Source: Obelidium mucronatum
Lineage: Eukaryota; Chytridiomycota; Chytridiomycetes; Chytridiales; Chytriomycetaceae
Direction of reading: 5' to 3'
DNA length: 64,000 nucleotides
Assembly: GCA_025765595.1 (NCBI GenBank)
Contig: JAIVFH010000061.1
Coordinates: forward strand, 124,001-188,000
The notes beneath the pieces were generated by a model. The model was not told where the DNA came from. It did no database searches and worked only from the letters and a program-made list of their open reading frames with translations. Positions 31,754-42,635 of the stretch are shown one piece after another (within the stretch, counting starts at the first letter, position 1; each line of letters opens with the position of its first letter). The position numbers were made by a program, and so were the translations under genes.

Positions 31754-33485
31754 TTATTGTGATGTCAACAATGAATTATTAAAAAACAGTTTGCAGCTCG
31801 GAAACTGATACCAATACAATTCATTTGTATCATGCACTTTGACTTGATCAAAATACCCAAACAACTTCACCAATCCTTCAAAGATGCTCGAGTCGTTCAT
31901 GGATACCCCTCGCATGGCTACATCGTCTGCATACTGTCGCACTCGCTCTGCCGCTCTTTTGCGGATCATAATGCTTCCACTCAGTTTCCTGTCCTCGCAG
32001 TCACGGAATAAGACAATACTAGCCTCTCTGAAAGCCCCCAACCGTCCATGAATAAGTCTCTCGCTATTTAAATACACTCCAGGACTCAGAATCCACACCC
32101 ATTCATACGAGTTCCCACCAAGAAGCTCACGGGACGCAGCCACCTTGAGAGCACCACCAAGTCCCACACTAGCCCCCGAAAATTGCGTCTGACGAAAATA
32201 ATCCGCCTGATGAAACGTGTTTGCATAATCCACACGCGTTCGTTCCTCCACGTCCCCCACTTTCACAGCCGCATGACTCATGGATAAAATCGCAACCCGC
32301 TGATACATTGCATTCGCGTTCCGAATATCTCCCCACCTCTCCCACGAGTCTGGAAACACGGGGACAAGCACAATCCCGGCATCACCAGAAGAACTGGCCG
32401 CCTCCCTCATCAGCCGCACCTGCAACCCACGCAACTCAACAAGCCGTTCCTGAAACAGCTTATAAACTTCCTCGCCAGCGTTTCCATACTTTTCATGCCA
32501 AAACTTGTAATGAAACCCTTGCGTCAAGTTTGTTGATTTGCTCACAGTCACCATGTTGTTTTGTTGGTAGTCAAACCAAGTGATGTTTGTGGTTTCGTTG
32601 AAGTAGGTTGTAATCAAGCTTTGTTCCATGTGTTTGTTGTAGGGCTCTGTTGACGCTAGATCCACCATGGCGTTGAAATCGCGGACACGTGGTTCAAAGA
32701 GGAATAACCCGACATTCAGTTCATTGTTGCAGCAGTCTTTACAGCCTCCGAAAAATACGACCGTGTTTGCGGGCTTTTTTGAGTCCTTCAGGGTTTGGAA
32801 TAGGGTGGGTATTGGGTTCGTTCGAATATGGAATAAATCGGCATCAATGCTAAGGATACTCGAATATACATTCTCGAGACGCCACATTTGGAGCTTTGTG
32901 TGTACAAATTCGTATTGGTGACCCTTTTGGGTTGGGCTGACACCCTTGATTTGGAGTGGTGGGACCACGAGAAGTCGGGCACCGAGAGAAAGTAAAGTCT
33001 GGCGAATGTGGTGGGGGATTAGAGGAGTGATCATGACAACGTATTCAGTGTCGTCGGGGAGTTTGTGGTGGTGGTTGTAGAGGTATGTTTGCAAGGTTGC
33101 GCCAAAGGAATACCAGTCTAGTTCTCTTGTTTCTGGGTTGAGTGCGGAAGGGGAAGATGCGAGAAGCGTCATGATTGCGTTTTTCTTGAGGGGCCGCGTT
33201 GTTGGGGGTGGGATAAATAGAAACTCTGAGGGCTGTTGAAGCAAGGTTAAGGCATGAAAGTAGAAAACAATAATGTAGCATACATACCAAATGCTTTTTC
33301 CAGCCAGGAGACTTTCGAAATAGGAATCCATACGGTGTGAGAGACGTTGGCTCCATGGAAAACCATAGAATAGTAAGCAATGTCAACGCAAAGAGCACGG
33401 CTTGTGCTCTTTTCGAAGTATTCACAGCCGCACGAAAGACAGCTTTCCAGTATCGGACAGCCAATAGACTCAATTGAATAAGCAT
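31754..33485 (-). CDS. GT8-family glycosyltransferase with signal anchor
   Basis: Exon 1 (33485 down to about 33290) codes a basic N-terminus and a TM anchor (AQAVLFALTLLTILWFSM), giving a type II Golgi topology. Exon 2 holds the catalytic region: 'SIDADLFHIRTNP' carries the DxD metal/nucleotide-sugar motif, and 'NVGLFLFEP' with 'HMEQSLITTYFN' matches glycogenin/GT8 proteins. A further C-terminal region of about 230 residues contains 'VILSPGVYLNSERLIHGR'-like sequence (WVWILSPGVYLNSE) and may be a second, degenerate glycosyltransferase domain. The likely role is sugar transfer onto cell-wall or secreted glycans. The donor and acceptor cannot be read from sequence. Confidence 0.75.
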
Positions 33486-33858
33486 AACTTTGCTTAATCG
33501 TTTCTCTTTTTTTTGTTTAGTTGGTTGGCGGGACAGCAGTTCCCGCCCAGTTGAAGCCCATCATCTTGTTTGACTTGATTGGGGCACTTTCACGTAATCA
33601 TATATAAGGCCAATTCAATAGAGAAAATCAAACTTTTGCGTCATTCTCTTTGCACCGAAAACAATATAATCGTAATTTAGAATCATGGAGTATCAAGGAT
33701 TATCCACGAACTGCGTTGAATCTTTCGATTTTACTGTCGAGAGATAGCGTCGAGACAGTGGAAAATTGACACATCGATTTCTCGTGGTGTCCTTATTTGG
33801 CGGTTATCAATTAAAAATAAATAAATAAAAAATAAAAAATTAATACATAAAAATAAAG
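33486..33858. other. Divergent promoter region, GT8 gene (-) and VPS11 (+)
   Basis: About 370 bp with a TATATAAGG motif at 33602-33610 and long A/T-rich runs (33805-33858) before the VPS11 start. No coding exon was seen. Confidence 0.45.
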
Positions 33859-36800
33859 ATGGAACGACCGCCGTCATTCGTATCTTGTTCGTTAGTACCA
33901 CGCGACCAGCAAAGCAGCAGCAGCGGGAGCATTTCACTTCTTGCGTCTTCACACAAGGGAACATTGTTTTTGTGCAGTTCAAGTGGGGTTTTGTCTCTGG
34001 TGGGGCACTCGCCATCGTTGGACCAAGTATTTCGATGGCAGCCGCATGAAGCATCGCTGGTGCAACTCGTACAGCACCGCAATGTATTGTGCACCGTCGG
34101 GGTGAGTCGGGGGGGTATAAATTTGAATGGTATTGGAGTGCTTTGCCAACTGCAAAAACAAAAATCAAAACCCAGGACGATGCCTCTGGCGTGCCGATAC
34201 TCAAGCTGTGGAATCTCGACAAGAGCGACAAGGACACGGGGATCCCGCTGCTCATCCGGTCTTTTACGATCCAAGTCAAGAACAAAGTGTTTCCGGTAAG
34301 AAAGTTCTTTACAGAAATCTTTTATTTAATCAAAAAACGCACAGGTCACCGCGCTCGCGGCCACGGACGCGTTTTCGCAGATCGCCGTCGGGCTCGAGAA
34401 CGGCGTCGTGCTGCTCGCGCGCGGCGACCTGGCGAATGCAACGCGCGCAAGCAGCCACTTTGGCGTTTTGTTCGAGGCCGAGTCGCGCGTGGCGGCGCTC
34501 GGCTTTGGCGGCGCGCGGCTGTTTGCCGCGACGGCGGCCGCTGTGTTTGCGTTCGACACGGCGCTCGACGCGGCGGCGGCGTCTAAAGAAGTATTCTTTT
34601 TTCTTTTTCTTTTGTTTTTTCTTTTCTTTTTTTTTTTTTTCTTTCTTTTTCTTTTCTTTTTCTTTTCTTATTCTTATTCTTTTCTTTCTTTTCTTTTAAT
34701 TTGATGACAAGATCAAACTCGACGCCGTCGGCGCGGACCCGCGCTGCGCAATCGTCACTCCGCCAGGCGACCCGTGCGCTGCAATGGTCGTGGCAAGAAC
34801 TGACGGCATCTACTTTTACGACTGCAACGGCCGTGGCGCGTGTTTCATGATTGATGGTTTGTCGGATCCAACTCTGCATTCGTTGTTCTTCTTTTTCATA
34901 TATTCTTTTATCTATCCAGGCGAAAAAACTCTCATCCAGTGGTTCAAAAAGTATCTGGTCGTTGTATCGCGTCCACCTGCTCATCAGAGGCGACAAGGAC
35001 ACGGGAATACTGCTACATCTTCTCTTCTTGCGTCTGTTTCTGCCATTTCAAACAACCATCAACGTCGATCTTCTTCTGAATTCGATGATGATGATGATGA
35101 ATTCGATCATTTACAGAAACTGGGAACTATTTTGACTATATATGATTTGCGATGCAAATTGATTGCTTTTCAAGGCTCTTTTGAGGGTCTTTCTGGTTCT
35201 GGCTCTGGTGCTGCGAGAGTTGGTGGTGGTATTTTGAGTGTGGCTACCGAATGGGATGAACTCTTTGTTTTGACTGCTGATCAAAAGGTTTTTTTATATC
35301 CGCCGAAGGCGGTGCCTCACGCCGACGTGTCTTTTCTTTGTTTCCTACTTTCTTCTTCGCCCCTGGCATGCGCCGAAGGCGTAACTTTCTTTTCCATTTC
35401 TTCCTTTTACCGCCGTAGGCGGTGTTTCCGTTTCCTTTTTTTTGCTACTTTGCTTCCTTCCACACATGTAACCACATACATCCATCCAGACGTATTAACC
35501 ATACAACATGTAGATCTACCGCCTCGAAGAAAAAGACATGTCCACCAAACTTGAACTTCTCTATTCGAAAAACATGTATACTTTAGCACTGTCCCTCATA
35601 TCTTCTCCACCAAACAGCGTCCTACCTTACCCCACAACATCCTCTAAACCCAAGAACCCAGACGACTCTCAAAGCTCCATATCCATCCTCTCCCCAACAA
35701 CACCATCAAACAGACCAGCCCTCGACCCCGAATCCAAATCCCACAAAAACGAAATCCACAAACGATACGCCGACCACCTCTACAACAACTCAGAATTCTC
35801 CCAAGCAATGACCCAATACCTGCACACAATCGGCCACCTCGAACCCAGCTACGTCATCCGCAAATACTTAGACGCCCAACGAATCCACCTCCTCGTAACC
35901 TACCTCCAACGCCTACATAACAACAACAACAACCACGCCTCCAAAAACCACCCAAACCTGGCCACCCCCGACCACACAACCCTCCTCATCAACTGCTACA
36001 CAAAACTCAACGCCAGCAGCGAATTAGACGCGTTCCTACGCCGCGAAGACGTTGTTTTTGACGTGGACACGGCGATCCGCGTGTGCCGGTCCGCCGGGTT
36101 CTACACGCACGCGCTGTACTTGGCAGACCGGTTCGGCGTGCATGAATGGTACCTCCACGTGATGGTTGAAGATTTGGGACGGTATGAAGAGACTGTGGGG
36201 TATATCATGGGGTTAGCGCCGCGTGAGATGGAAGCGTGTTTGAGGCGGTATGGGCATGTTTTGGTGCGTGAGATGGTTGGAGCGATGGTGGATGTGTTGG
36301 TTGTGTTGTGTACGACTGAGAGGAGGGTTGGGGATGAGGAGGATAGTAGTACGAATAGTTTGGTTTTGGGGGCTGCTGGTGGTGGTGGTGGTGGTGGTGG
36401 TGTTGGAGGGGGGGAGGAAGATGATTCAATGAGTAGTAGTGCGGTGTTGAAGCATGGGATGGGTGGGATGGTGTTGATGGGAAGTAACAAGAAACGGCAA
36501 AATGCGGCGGTGGGGGATGATGGAGGAGGAGGAAAAGATGTCATTAAGGAGGAAGAGACCACGCGGGTTCCCTTTGCTGAGGATTTTATACACTTGTTTG
36601 TAGATATGGATGAATGGTGTGTTGTATTTCTGGAGAGGGTGATTGAAATTCGATGGGGGATCGCGTTTGATGGCAAGTTGCCTGGCGGTGGTGGCGGTAG
36701 TACCAAGAAGGAAGTGATTGTGATGGATGAAGGTGATGAAGCGAGTTTGAATGTTATTTGCAACACGCTTCTGGAAATGTATTTGAGTTTGTCGAGGAGT

Positions 36801-37948
36801 AGTAGTGGGGAAGTGGAAGGTGAGGAAAGAGTAGATGGAGGCGATGTGGATAAAACAATGGAACTGAGACGGTTGAAGGCGCTTCGATTATTGCAACATC
36901 CAAAGGTTTGATATTTGGTGTTTTTTTTCCTTCTTCTTAATCCAATATTCGCACACAGACAAAGTACGATATGCAGCATGCTTTGATTCTCTGTCAAATC
37001 CACAAGTACCAGCCTGGAGTCATGTGTTTGTACGAGAAAATGCACATGTACAAGGAGATTGTAGAACACTACATGTCGAATGATGAATATACATTTGTCT
37101 TGGAATCATGTTTGAAATTCGGGTAAGAATTACAACGTTTTTGGAATCTCGTTCTGATCCCCCATTCAGGACCCATGACCCATCTCTCTGGAAAATCACG
37201 CTTTCCTATTTCGCTGAACGAAGCACGTCATCCACAACAGGATCTGAATCCGGCGAAACAGAGCTCTCCTTCCTCTTGACTGAAATCGATAAACGAAACC
37301 TCATGTCCCCCTTGCAAGTCCTCCAAATCCTCTCCCAACACCCTGCCACCGTGACGATTGGAATGATAAAGCCATACCTCTTGGCGAAAATCAATGCCGA
37401 AAAGAAGCAAGCGGCCGAAAACGCGCGGTTGATTGCATCATTCCAACAGGAAACCAAACACATGAGGACGCTGATTCATGATTTGAAGACGAAACCTGTG
37501 GTGTTCCAAAACAGCAAGTGTAGCTTGTGCGCTGAACTGTTGGACTTGCCGAGTGTTCATTTCTTGTGTAAACACAGTTATCACGCTCGGTGTGTGAGTA
37601 ATAATAACGGGAACGCGGTAAACGATGCGGCGGGCGCAGTGGACGCGAAGGATGTTGAGAAGGAATGTCCGATTTGTGCGCCTGAACACAAGATTGTCGA
37701 GAATCTGGCGAAAGCGCAGTTGGAGCATGGAGGTCGGCATGATGTGTTTCTGAAAAAGGTTGAGTCTGTTTTTTTATTTTATTTTTTTTATCTGTGTGAG
37801 CGTATTGTATTGTGAGTTTTATATTAATCTTCTGGTTCCTGTTTTGTACCCCCTCCGTTTTTTAAAGCTTGAGAGTAGGAAAGAGGATCGATTCGCAGTA
37901 GTTGCAGAGTATTTTGGCAAAGACTTGTTTTCAGCAAAGAGACTTTGA
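33859..37948 (+). CDS. VPS11: Vacuolar protein sorting subunit VPS11 (HOPS/CORVET)
   Basis: About nine exons. The N-terminal beta-propeller includes 'ILKLWNLDKSDKDTG', 'QIAVGLENGVVLLARGDL' and 'TILTIYDLRCKLIAFQG'. The alpha-solenoid has the highly conserved 'HLYNNSEFSQAMTQYLHTIG', 'LEPSYVIRKYLDAQRIHLL' and 'DHTTLLINCYTKL'. The C-terminal RING-H2 reads CSLC..CKHSYHARC..CPIC. VPS11 is a core subunit shared by the HOPS and CORVET tethering complexes at vacuole and endosome. Unusual points: long Gly-rich/acidic insertions around 36360-36560 and 36680-36860, two strikingly GC-rich propeller exons (34344-34591, 34713-34855), and a 226-nt intron (35288-35513) carrying hairpin repeats. The large open frame on the other strand at 36.1-37.1 kb is a shadow. 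Confidence 0.92.
35300..35423 (+). repeat. CCGCC-GNA-GGCGG hairpin repeats in a VPS11 intron
   Basis: One full GAA copy (35300), one shortened GAA copy (cgccGAAggcg, about 35371) and one GTA copy (35410) lie within intron 35288-35513, all on the sense strand. They are separated by T/C-rich spacers. Confidence 0.8.
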
Positions 37949-38477
37949 CGGAATAGTAAAAGTGATTCAATTATGTTGGTTTTTATTCTTCTTTTCACCG
38001 GCAAGCGACATTGTTATGTCATGAACTTGTAAAGGAACTGATCTTGTGAGTATCGTAACAGTGGATCAAGAGCGTATCTTCTTTTGCCTGCTTTGTTAAC
38101 GAATTTGGCATCCCTTGCCCGTTCTATTGGTTTACAGAGAGTTCCTGTGAATGCGATACCCTGACGAACTAAATCCCACTTTGCATGTATTCGTTTTAAA
38201 GCATACTGTCAAATCAACCGATGGAGACTTGCCTGGTGCGGTTTAGAGTGTTTTTTTTAGTTTCCATTCGAGAACGTATATTGATATAATCTGTGCAACT
38301 TTTTAAGAACATATATTGAATACATTCAATTTATAACCTTTTTTTTATTCTTTGCTTTAAAAACGTTAAAACCCTTTGCAAAAAACTTAATAAATTTTCG
38401 AAACTGCTTTTCAACCGTTGGTAAAAAACTGTTCCTACTCATCGCAGCAATCCCTTCTAATAGCATCATTGTCATGG
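37949..38477. other. Intergenic region, convergent 3' ends of VPS11 and PAN-like B1
   Basis: Holds the VPS11 3' flank and, from about 38308, the first copy of a repeated 3' block (ATTGAATACATTCAATTTAT onward) that also follows B2 and B3. No gene seen. Confidence 0.5.
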
Positions 38478-39062
38478 CTATACCTCTGTCACGACTCCTG
38501 CCCACACACCAGGACCTGAGCGGTCGGGGTACTTCAAATAGCAAGATCCTCCCGCATAGACACTGACAAGGCAAGGCAGGAGTTTCCTAAATCCTTCCGG
38601 CTGGCAGTAGATCTTGCAAGTCGATTCAGGTACCCCATGGATTTGATTTTGCCCCACGTCAAATGACCCAGGGAAATCAGCTTGATAAGTAACTTCACTG
38701 TTTGTAATACGCATCTGAACGTCTGCGTATTCAGGGCCCTTGAAAAAACACTTGCCGGTTTTCGAGTGCCAAGTGAAGATACGATGGCCTGCTTTGTATG
38801 TTTTGTCGCCGCAAGCTGCATAGCTGGAGGCATAATCTGATCCAGCATCCCATCCCCACCAATCGTATCCTTCGATGGCAATATACTTGGGCGTCAATTG
38901 AGCTCTTCCATCGCGGTCAGCCAAGAGGGCTGAAGTAGTACCATTGCCAGTATTGGCGTCCAATTCAAGAGCTTGCGTTGTGGCAGCGGGGATGGCGATA
39001 GCAAGCGTAAGACTTGCGAATGCAGTGAGAGCAACTGCAAGGTGATTCATAGAGACTCTCAT
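38478..39062 (-). CDS. Secreted PAN/Apple-like protein, copy B1 (truncated tail)
   Basis: Intronless, 194 residues. Signal peptide region MRVSMNHLAVALTAFASLTLAIA; module 1 'YDWWGWDAGSDYASSYAACG' to 'CFFKGPEYADVQMRI'; module 2 'STCKIYCQPEGFRKLLPC' to 'CYLKYPDRSGP'. Compared with B2 it has an extra Asn-Gln after FDVGQ and a shortened GFRKLLPC block. A deletion after VVTE removes the Cys-rich tail and ends the frame. A decayed form of the tail DNA (GATTGCTGCGATGAGTAGG) is still visible downstream. Confidence 0.7.
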   Translation of the reverse strand: MRVSMNHLAVALTAFASLTLAIAIPAATTQALELDANTGNGTTSALLADRDGRAQLTPKYIAIEGYDWWGWDAGSDYASSYAACGDKTYKAGHRIFTWHSKTGKCFFKGPEYADVQMRITNSEVTYQADFPGSFDVGQNQIHGVPESTCKIYCQPEGFRKLLPCLVSVYAGGSCYLKYPDRSGPGVWAGVVTEV

Positions 39063-39125
39063 CTTAAAGTTTTACTTTTTTCAAGTCTGTTGTTTTTGAT
39101 AACAATTGCAGCGAACAACGCGATA

Positions 39126-39133
39126 TTTATATC
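39126..39133 (-). promoter_or_regulatory. TATA element of the B1 promoter (conserved in B3, changed in B2)
   Basis: The palindromic CGATATTTATATCG occurs about 60-70 bp before the starts of B1 and B3 (41926-41939). In B2 the same position reads AATTTTTGTATCG (about 40255-40267), so the TATA core is lost there. Confidence 0.55.
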
Positions 39134-39544
39134 GAATGGCTGCGCTCAGCCCCACTCGACTGCGTAGTCCAGTGACGTGTGGCTGATTCTGCACGATGAA
39201 CATTTTTTGTGCCCAATTTTTCGGGATCAGCTCAAAAGTCTGCAATTTTTTTAGGCCTCGATTTTTTTAGAGTGTTCAAGTTTTTTTAGGGCTCAATTTT
39301 GTGATTTTTTTCTATGAACATTTTTCGCACTGCCTCACTAGCTGCAATTGGCTTTCTCCCTTTTGTTTCTTTTTCTTCCGGCGCAGTTTTTTCATGTTTG
39401 TCGTTATCTTTGACCTTTAGAGCATATATTGAATACATTCAATTTATAACCTTCTTCTTTATTCTTTGCTTTAAAAACGTTAAAACCTTTGTAAAAAACT
39501 TAAATTTTCGAAACTGCTTTTTCACCGTTGGTAAAAAACGGCTC

Positions 39545-40213
39545 CTACCAATCGCAGCATTCCACTATAATAGGATCATTGCCGCAGCAGCGACGGATTC
39601 CACATTTGCATGGCCGTGGTTGTCTCTCCTGAAACTCTGTCACGACTCCAGCCCACACACTAGGACCTGAGCGGTTGGGGTACTTCAAATAGCAAGATTC
39701 TCCCGCATAGACACTGACAAGGCAAGGCGGGAGGTTCCTGTCTGGAACTCCTTCCGGCTTGCAGTAGTCCTTGCAAGTCGATTCAGGAACCCCATGGATT
39801 TGACCCACGTCAAATGACCCCGTGAAATCAGCTTCATAAGTAAGGTCACTGTTTGTAATACGCATCTGAACATCTGCATATGCAGGGCCCTTGAAAAAAC
39901 ACTTGCCAGTTTTCGAGTGCCAAGTGAAGATACGATGGCCTGCTTTGTATGTTTTGTAGCCGCAAGCTGCATAGTTGGAGGCATAATCTGATCCAGCATC
40001 CCATCCCCACCAATCGAATCCTTCATAGGCAAAATACTTGGGTGTCTTTTGAACTCCCCCATCGCGGTCAGCCAAGAGGGCTGAAGTAGTACCGTTGCCA
40101 GTATTGGCGTCCAATTCAAGAGCTTGCGTTGTGGCAGCGGGGATGGCGATAGCAAGCGTAATACTTGCGAATGCCGTGATAGCAACTGCAAGGCAATTCA
40201 TAGAGATTCTCAT
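39545..40213 (-). CDS. Secreted PAN/Apple-like protein, copy B2 (full length)
   Basis: Intronless, 222 residues. Leader MRISMNCLAVAITAFASITL; module 1 'FDWWGWDAGSDYASNYAACG' to 'CFFKGPAYADVQ'; module 2 'STCKDYCKPEGVPDRNLPPC' to 'CYLKYPNRSGPSVWAG'. The complete Cys-rich tail (PCKCGIRRCCGNDP..ECCDW) matches that of the A genes. It is the only complete copy in cluster B. Its TATA core differs from B1 and B3 (see 39126). Confidence 0.75.
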   Translation of the reverse strand: MRISMNCLAVAITAFASITLAIAIPAATTQALELDANTGNGTTSALLADRDGGVQKTPKYFAYEGFDWWGWDAGSDYASNYAACGYKTYKAGHRIFTWHSKTGKCFFKGPAYADVQMRITNSDLTYEADFTGSFDVGQIHGVPESTCKDYCKPEGVPDRNLPPCLVSVYAGESCYLKYPNRSGPSVWAGVVTEFQERQPRPCKCGIRRCCGNDPIIVECCDW

Positions 40214-41261
40214 CTTTAAGGTTTACTTTTTTCAATTTGAGAACAATTGCAGCGAATTTTTGTATCGAATGGCTGCGCTCAGCCCCACTCGACTGCGTAG
40301 TCCAGTGACGCGTGGCTGATTCTGCATGATGAACATTTTTTGTGCTCAATTTTTCGGGATCAGCTCAAAAGTTTGCAATTTGGGAGGGGCATGTGAGGGG
40401 CACTGGAATACGCAAATGGCATGTTTAAATCAGTTCCCCTAACAACCAAAACCAGTTCGCTCAGCCAGTCACAATCAAATTATTGAATCTGAAATCGCTT
40501 CGCACTGAGTGTACAAATAAGAGTCAGTGTGCTGGTGCTGGAACTGAACTGTCATACAAACCAACAGCATTCAGAAACCAACAGCACAAACGCGACAATT
40601 CCTAATATCAAGCCACTAATTCGCGTTGATGAGTTTTCGTGTCTTTAAATGCCGCCGCTTCGGTTCTTGTCACTTGATCCAAACCCTGACTGTCACCGCA
40701 CTCACTGGATTCTCCAGAGCGTCATGAAAGGAAAATAAATGCATTAGCAAGGCGTTGGACTGTTAAATTCTTCTATTTTTGTTGGGTTTATTAATTCTTC
40801 TATTTGCGTTGGACTGATTAATTCTTCTAATTTATTTATTTTTTGTGCTATATACTCTTAAATAAAGTTCTATTTGCAATACTCTCTTTTAGTTTCATTC
40901 TTCATTTTTAGATCTTTCTTCTGTTTTGCTCTATTTTTTTGAATCTTGATCTTGATTCGAAAGGAAAGGTGTGTCCACCGAATAGGAGCCCAATTTTGTG
41001 ATTTTTTACTATGAACATTTTTCGCACTGCCTCACAAGCTGCAATTGGCTTTAACCCTCCTTTTGTTTCTTTTTCTTCCGGCGCAGTTTTTTCATGCGTT
41101 ATCTTTGAATAATATGCTCTAAACGCAAAGATCAATATATTATATTGAATACATTCAATTTACTTCTTCCTTTATTCTTTGCTTTAAAAACGTTAAAACC
41201 CTTTGTAAAAAACTTATATTTTCGAAACTGCTTTTTCACCGTTGGTAAAAAACCGTTCCTA
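40214..41261. other. Spacer between B2 and B3
   Basis: Starts with the B2 promoter copy (to about 40390), continues with about 600 bp unique A/T-rich DNA without a convincing exon, and ends with the repeated 3' block of B3 (from about 40990). Confidence 0.5.
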
Positions 41262-41861
41262 CTACTTGCAGCAAGTTGCCCGTACCTCTGCCACGACTCC
41301 TGCCCACACACTAGGACCTGAACGGTCGGGGTACTTCAAATAGCATGTTCCTCCCGCATAGACACTGACAAGGCAAGGCGGGAGTTCCCAGTTTGGAATT
41401 CCTGCCGGCCGGCAGTAGATCTTGCAAGTAGTCGTTTCAGGAACCCCATGGATTTGACCCACGTCAAATGACCCAGTGAAATCAGCTTTATAAGATAGTT
41501 CACTGTTTGTAATACGCATCTGAACGTCTGCGTGTGCAGGGCCCTTGAAAAAACACTTGCCGGTATTTGAGTGCCAAGTGAAGATACGATGGCCTGCTTT
41601 GAATGTTTTGTAGCCGCAAGATGCATAGTTGGAGGCATAATCTGATCCAGCATCCCATCCATACCAATCGAATCCTTCGACGGCAATATACTTGGTTGTC
41701 AATTGAACATCGCGGTCAGCCAAGAGGGCTGAAGTAGTATCATTGCCAGTATTGGCGTCCAATGCAAGAGCTTGCGTTGTGGCAGCGGGGATGGCGATAG
41801 CAAGCGAAATACTTGCGAATGCCGTGATAGCAACTGCAAGGCAATTCATAGAGATTCTCAT
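41262..41861 (-). CDS. Secreted PAN/Apple-like protein, copy B3 (altered tail)
   Basis: Intronless, 199 residues. Leader MRISMNCLAVAITAFASISL; module 1 'FDWYGWDAGSDYASNYASCG'; module 2 'TTCKIYCRPAGIPNWELPPC' to 'CYLKYPDRSGPSVWAG'. After VVAEV the Cys-rich tail is replaced by RATCCK and a stop, so the tail has been lost independently of B1 or by a shared deletion. A two-residue deletion in the Asp/Gly block (ADRDVQ) is also seen. The promoter has the intact TATA palindrome. Confidence 0.7.
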   Translation of the reverse strand: MRISMNCLAVAITAFASISLAIAIPAATTQALALDANTGNDTTSALLADRDVQLTTKYIAVEGFDWYGWDAGSDYASNYASCGYKTFKAGHRIFTWHSNTGKCFFKGPAHADVQMRITNSELSYKADFTGSFDVGQIHGVPETTTCKIYCRPAGIPNWELPPCLVSVYAGGTCYLKYPDRSGPSVWAGVVAEVRATCCK

Positions 41862-42186
41862 CTTTAAGTTTTACTTTTTTCAAGTATGTTGTTTTTGATA
41901 ACCATTGCTGTGAACGACGCGATATTTATATCGAATGGCTGTGGTCAGCCCCACTCGACTGCGTAGTCCAGTGACGTGTGGCTGATTCTGCATGATGAAC
42001 ATTTTTTGTTTTCAATTTTTGGGGACCAGCCCAAGTATTGCAATTTTTTTAATCAATTTTTTTTAGTGTTCAAATTTTTTTTGGGCTCAATTTTGTGATT
42101 TTTTACTATGAACATTTTTCGCACTGCCTCACATGCTGCAATTGGCTTTAACTTCCCTCTTTTGTTTCTTTTTCTTACGGCGTAGT

Positions 42187-42587
42187 TTATTCATGTTTGT
42201 CGTTGTCTTTGACCTCGGTGATGCATTCCCTTTTCACCTTGTTGTCTCGTGGGCTTGTGAATTCAGACAAAGATGATGTAGAATCAAATAGATACGCTTT
42301 GGACAAGAATTGAGCCCGTTCCGTTGCCTTCTTCTCGATATTGGCAGTTTCAGTCTTCAGAACCACAATTTCCTCATCTGACGAATCTGCATTCCCTAGG
42401 CTTTCGCTGAGGACATCATCTTTGTCATCATTGGTACCATCTGAATTCCCGACAAACTCTCCAAAGGCACCGGAAGACAAACCCGCTCTTTTTCATTTTT
42501 TTTTACTTGCCTCTTTATTCCTCCGCTTCACCTCCTCCCTTTCTAGGTTCTCAAATCTCCCGCGATTCCGGTTCCGCAACTCAACCA

Positions 42588-42635
<48 letters not shown>

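Larger units (their letters stand above)
38305..42210 (-). repeat. Three-unit tandem duplication carrying PAN-like genes B1-B3
   Basis: Each unit holds a 3' block (TTGAATACATTCAATTTA..AAACGTTAAAACC..CGAAACTGC), the gene, and a 5' block (CGAATGGCTG..CAGCCCCACTCGACTGCG..GTGTGGCTGATTCTGC) followed by an A/T-rich segment with 'TATGAACATTTTTCGCACTGCC'. The blocks recur around B1 (38308-39420), B2 (39420-40390) and B3 (40990-42200). About 600 bp of unique sequence (40400-40980) lies between B2 and B3. Confidence 0.85.

Noticed and set aside
36101..37069. 322-codon minus-strand open frame
   Set aside because: Lies opposite conserved VPS11 exons; its Pro/Ser-rich product is what the reverse of the Gly/Glu-rich VPS11 insertions gives.
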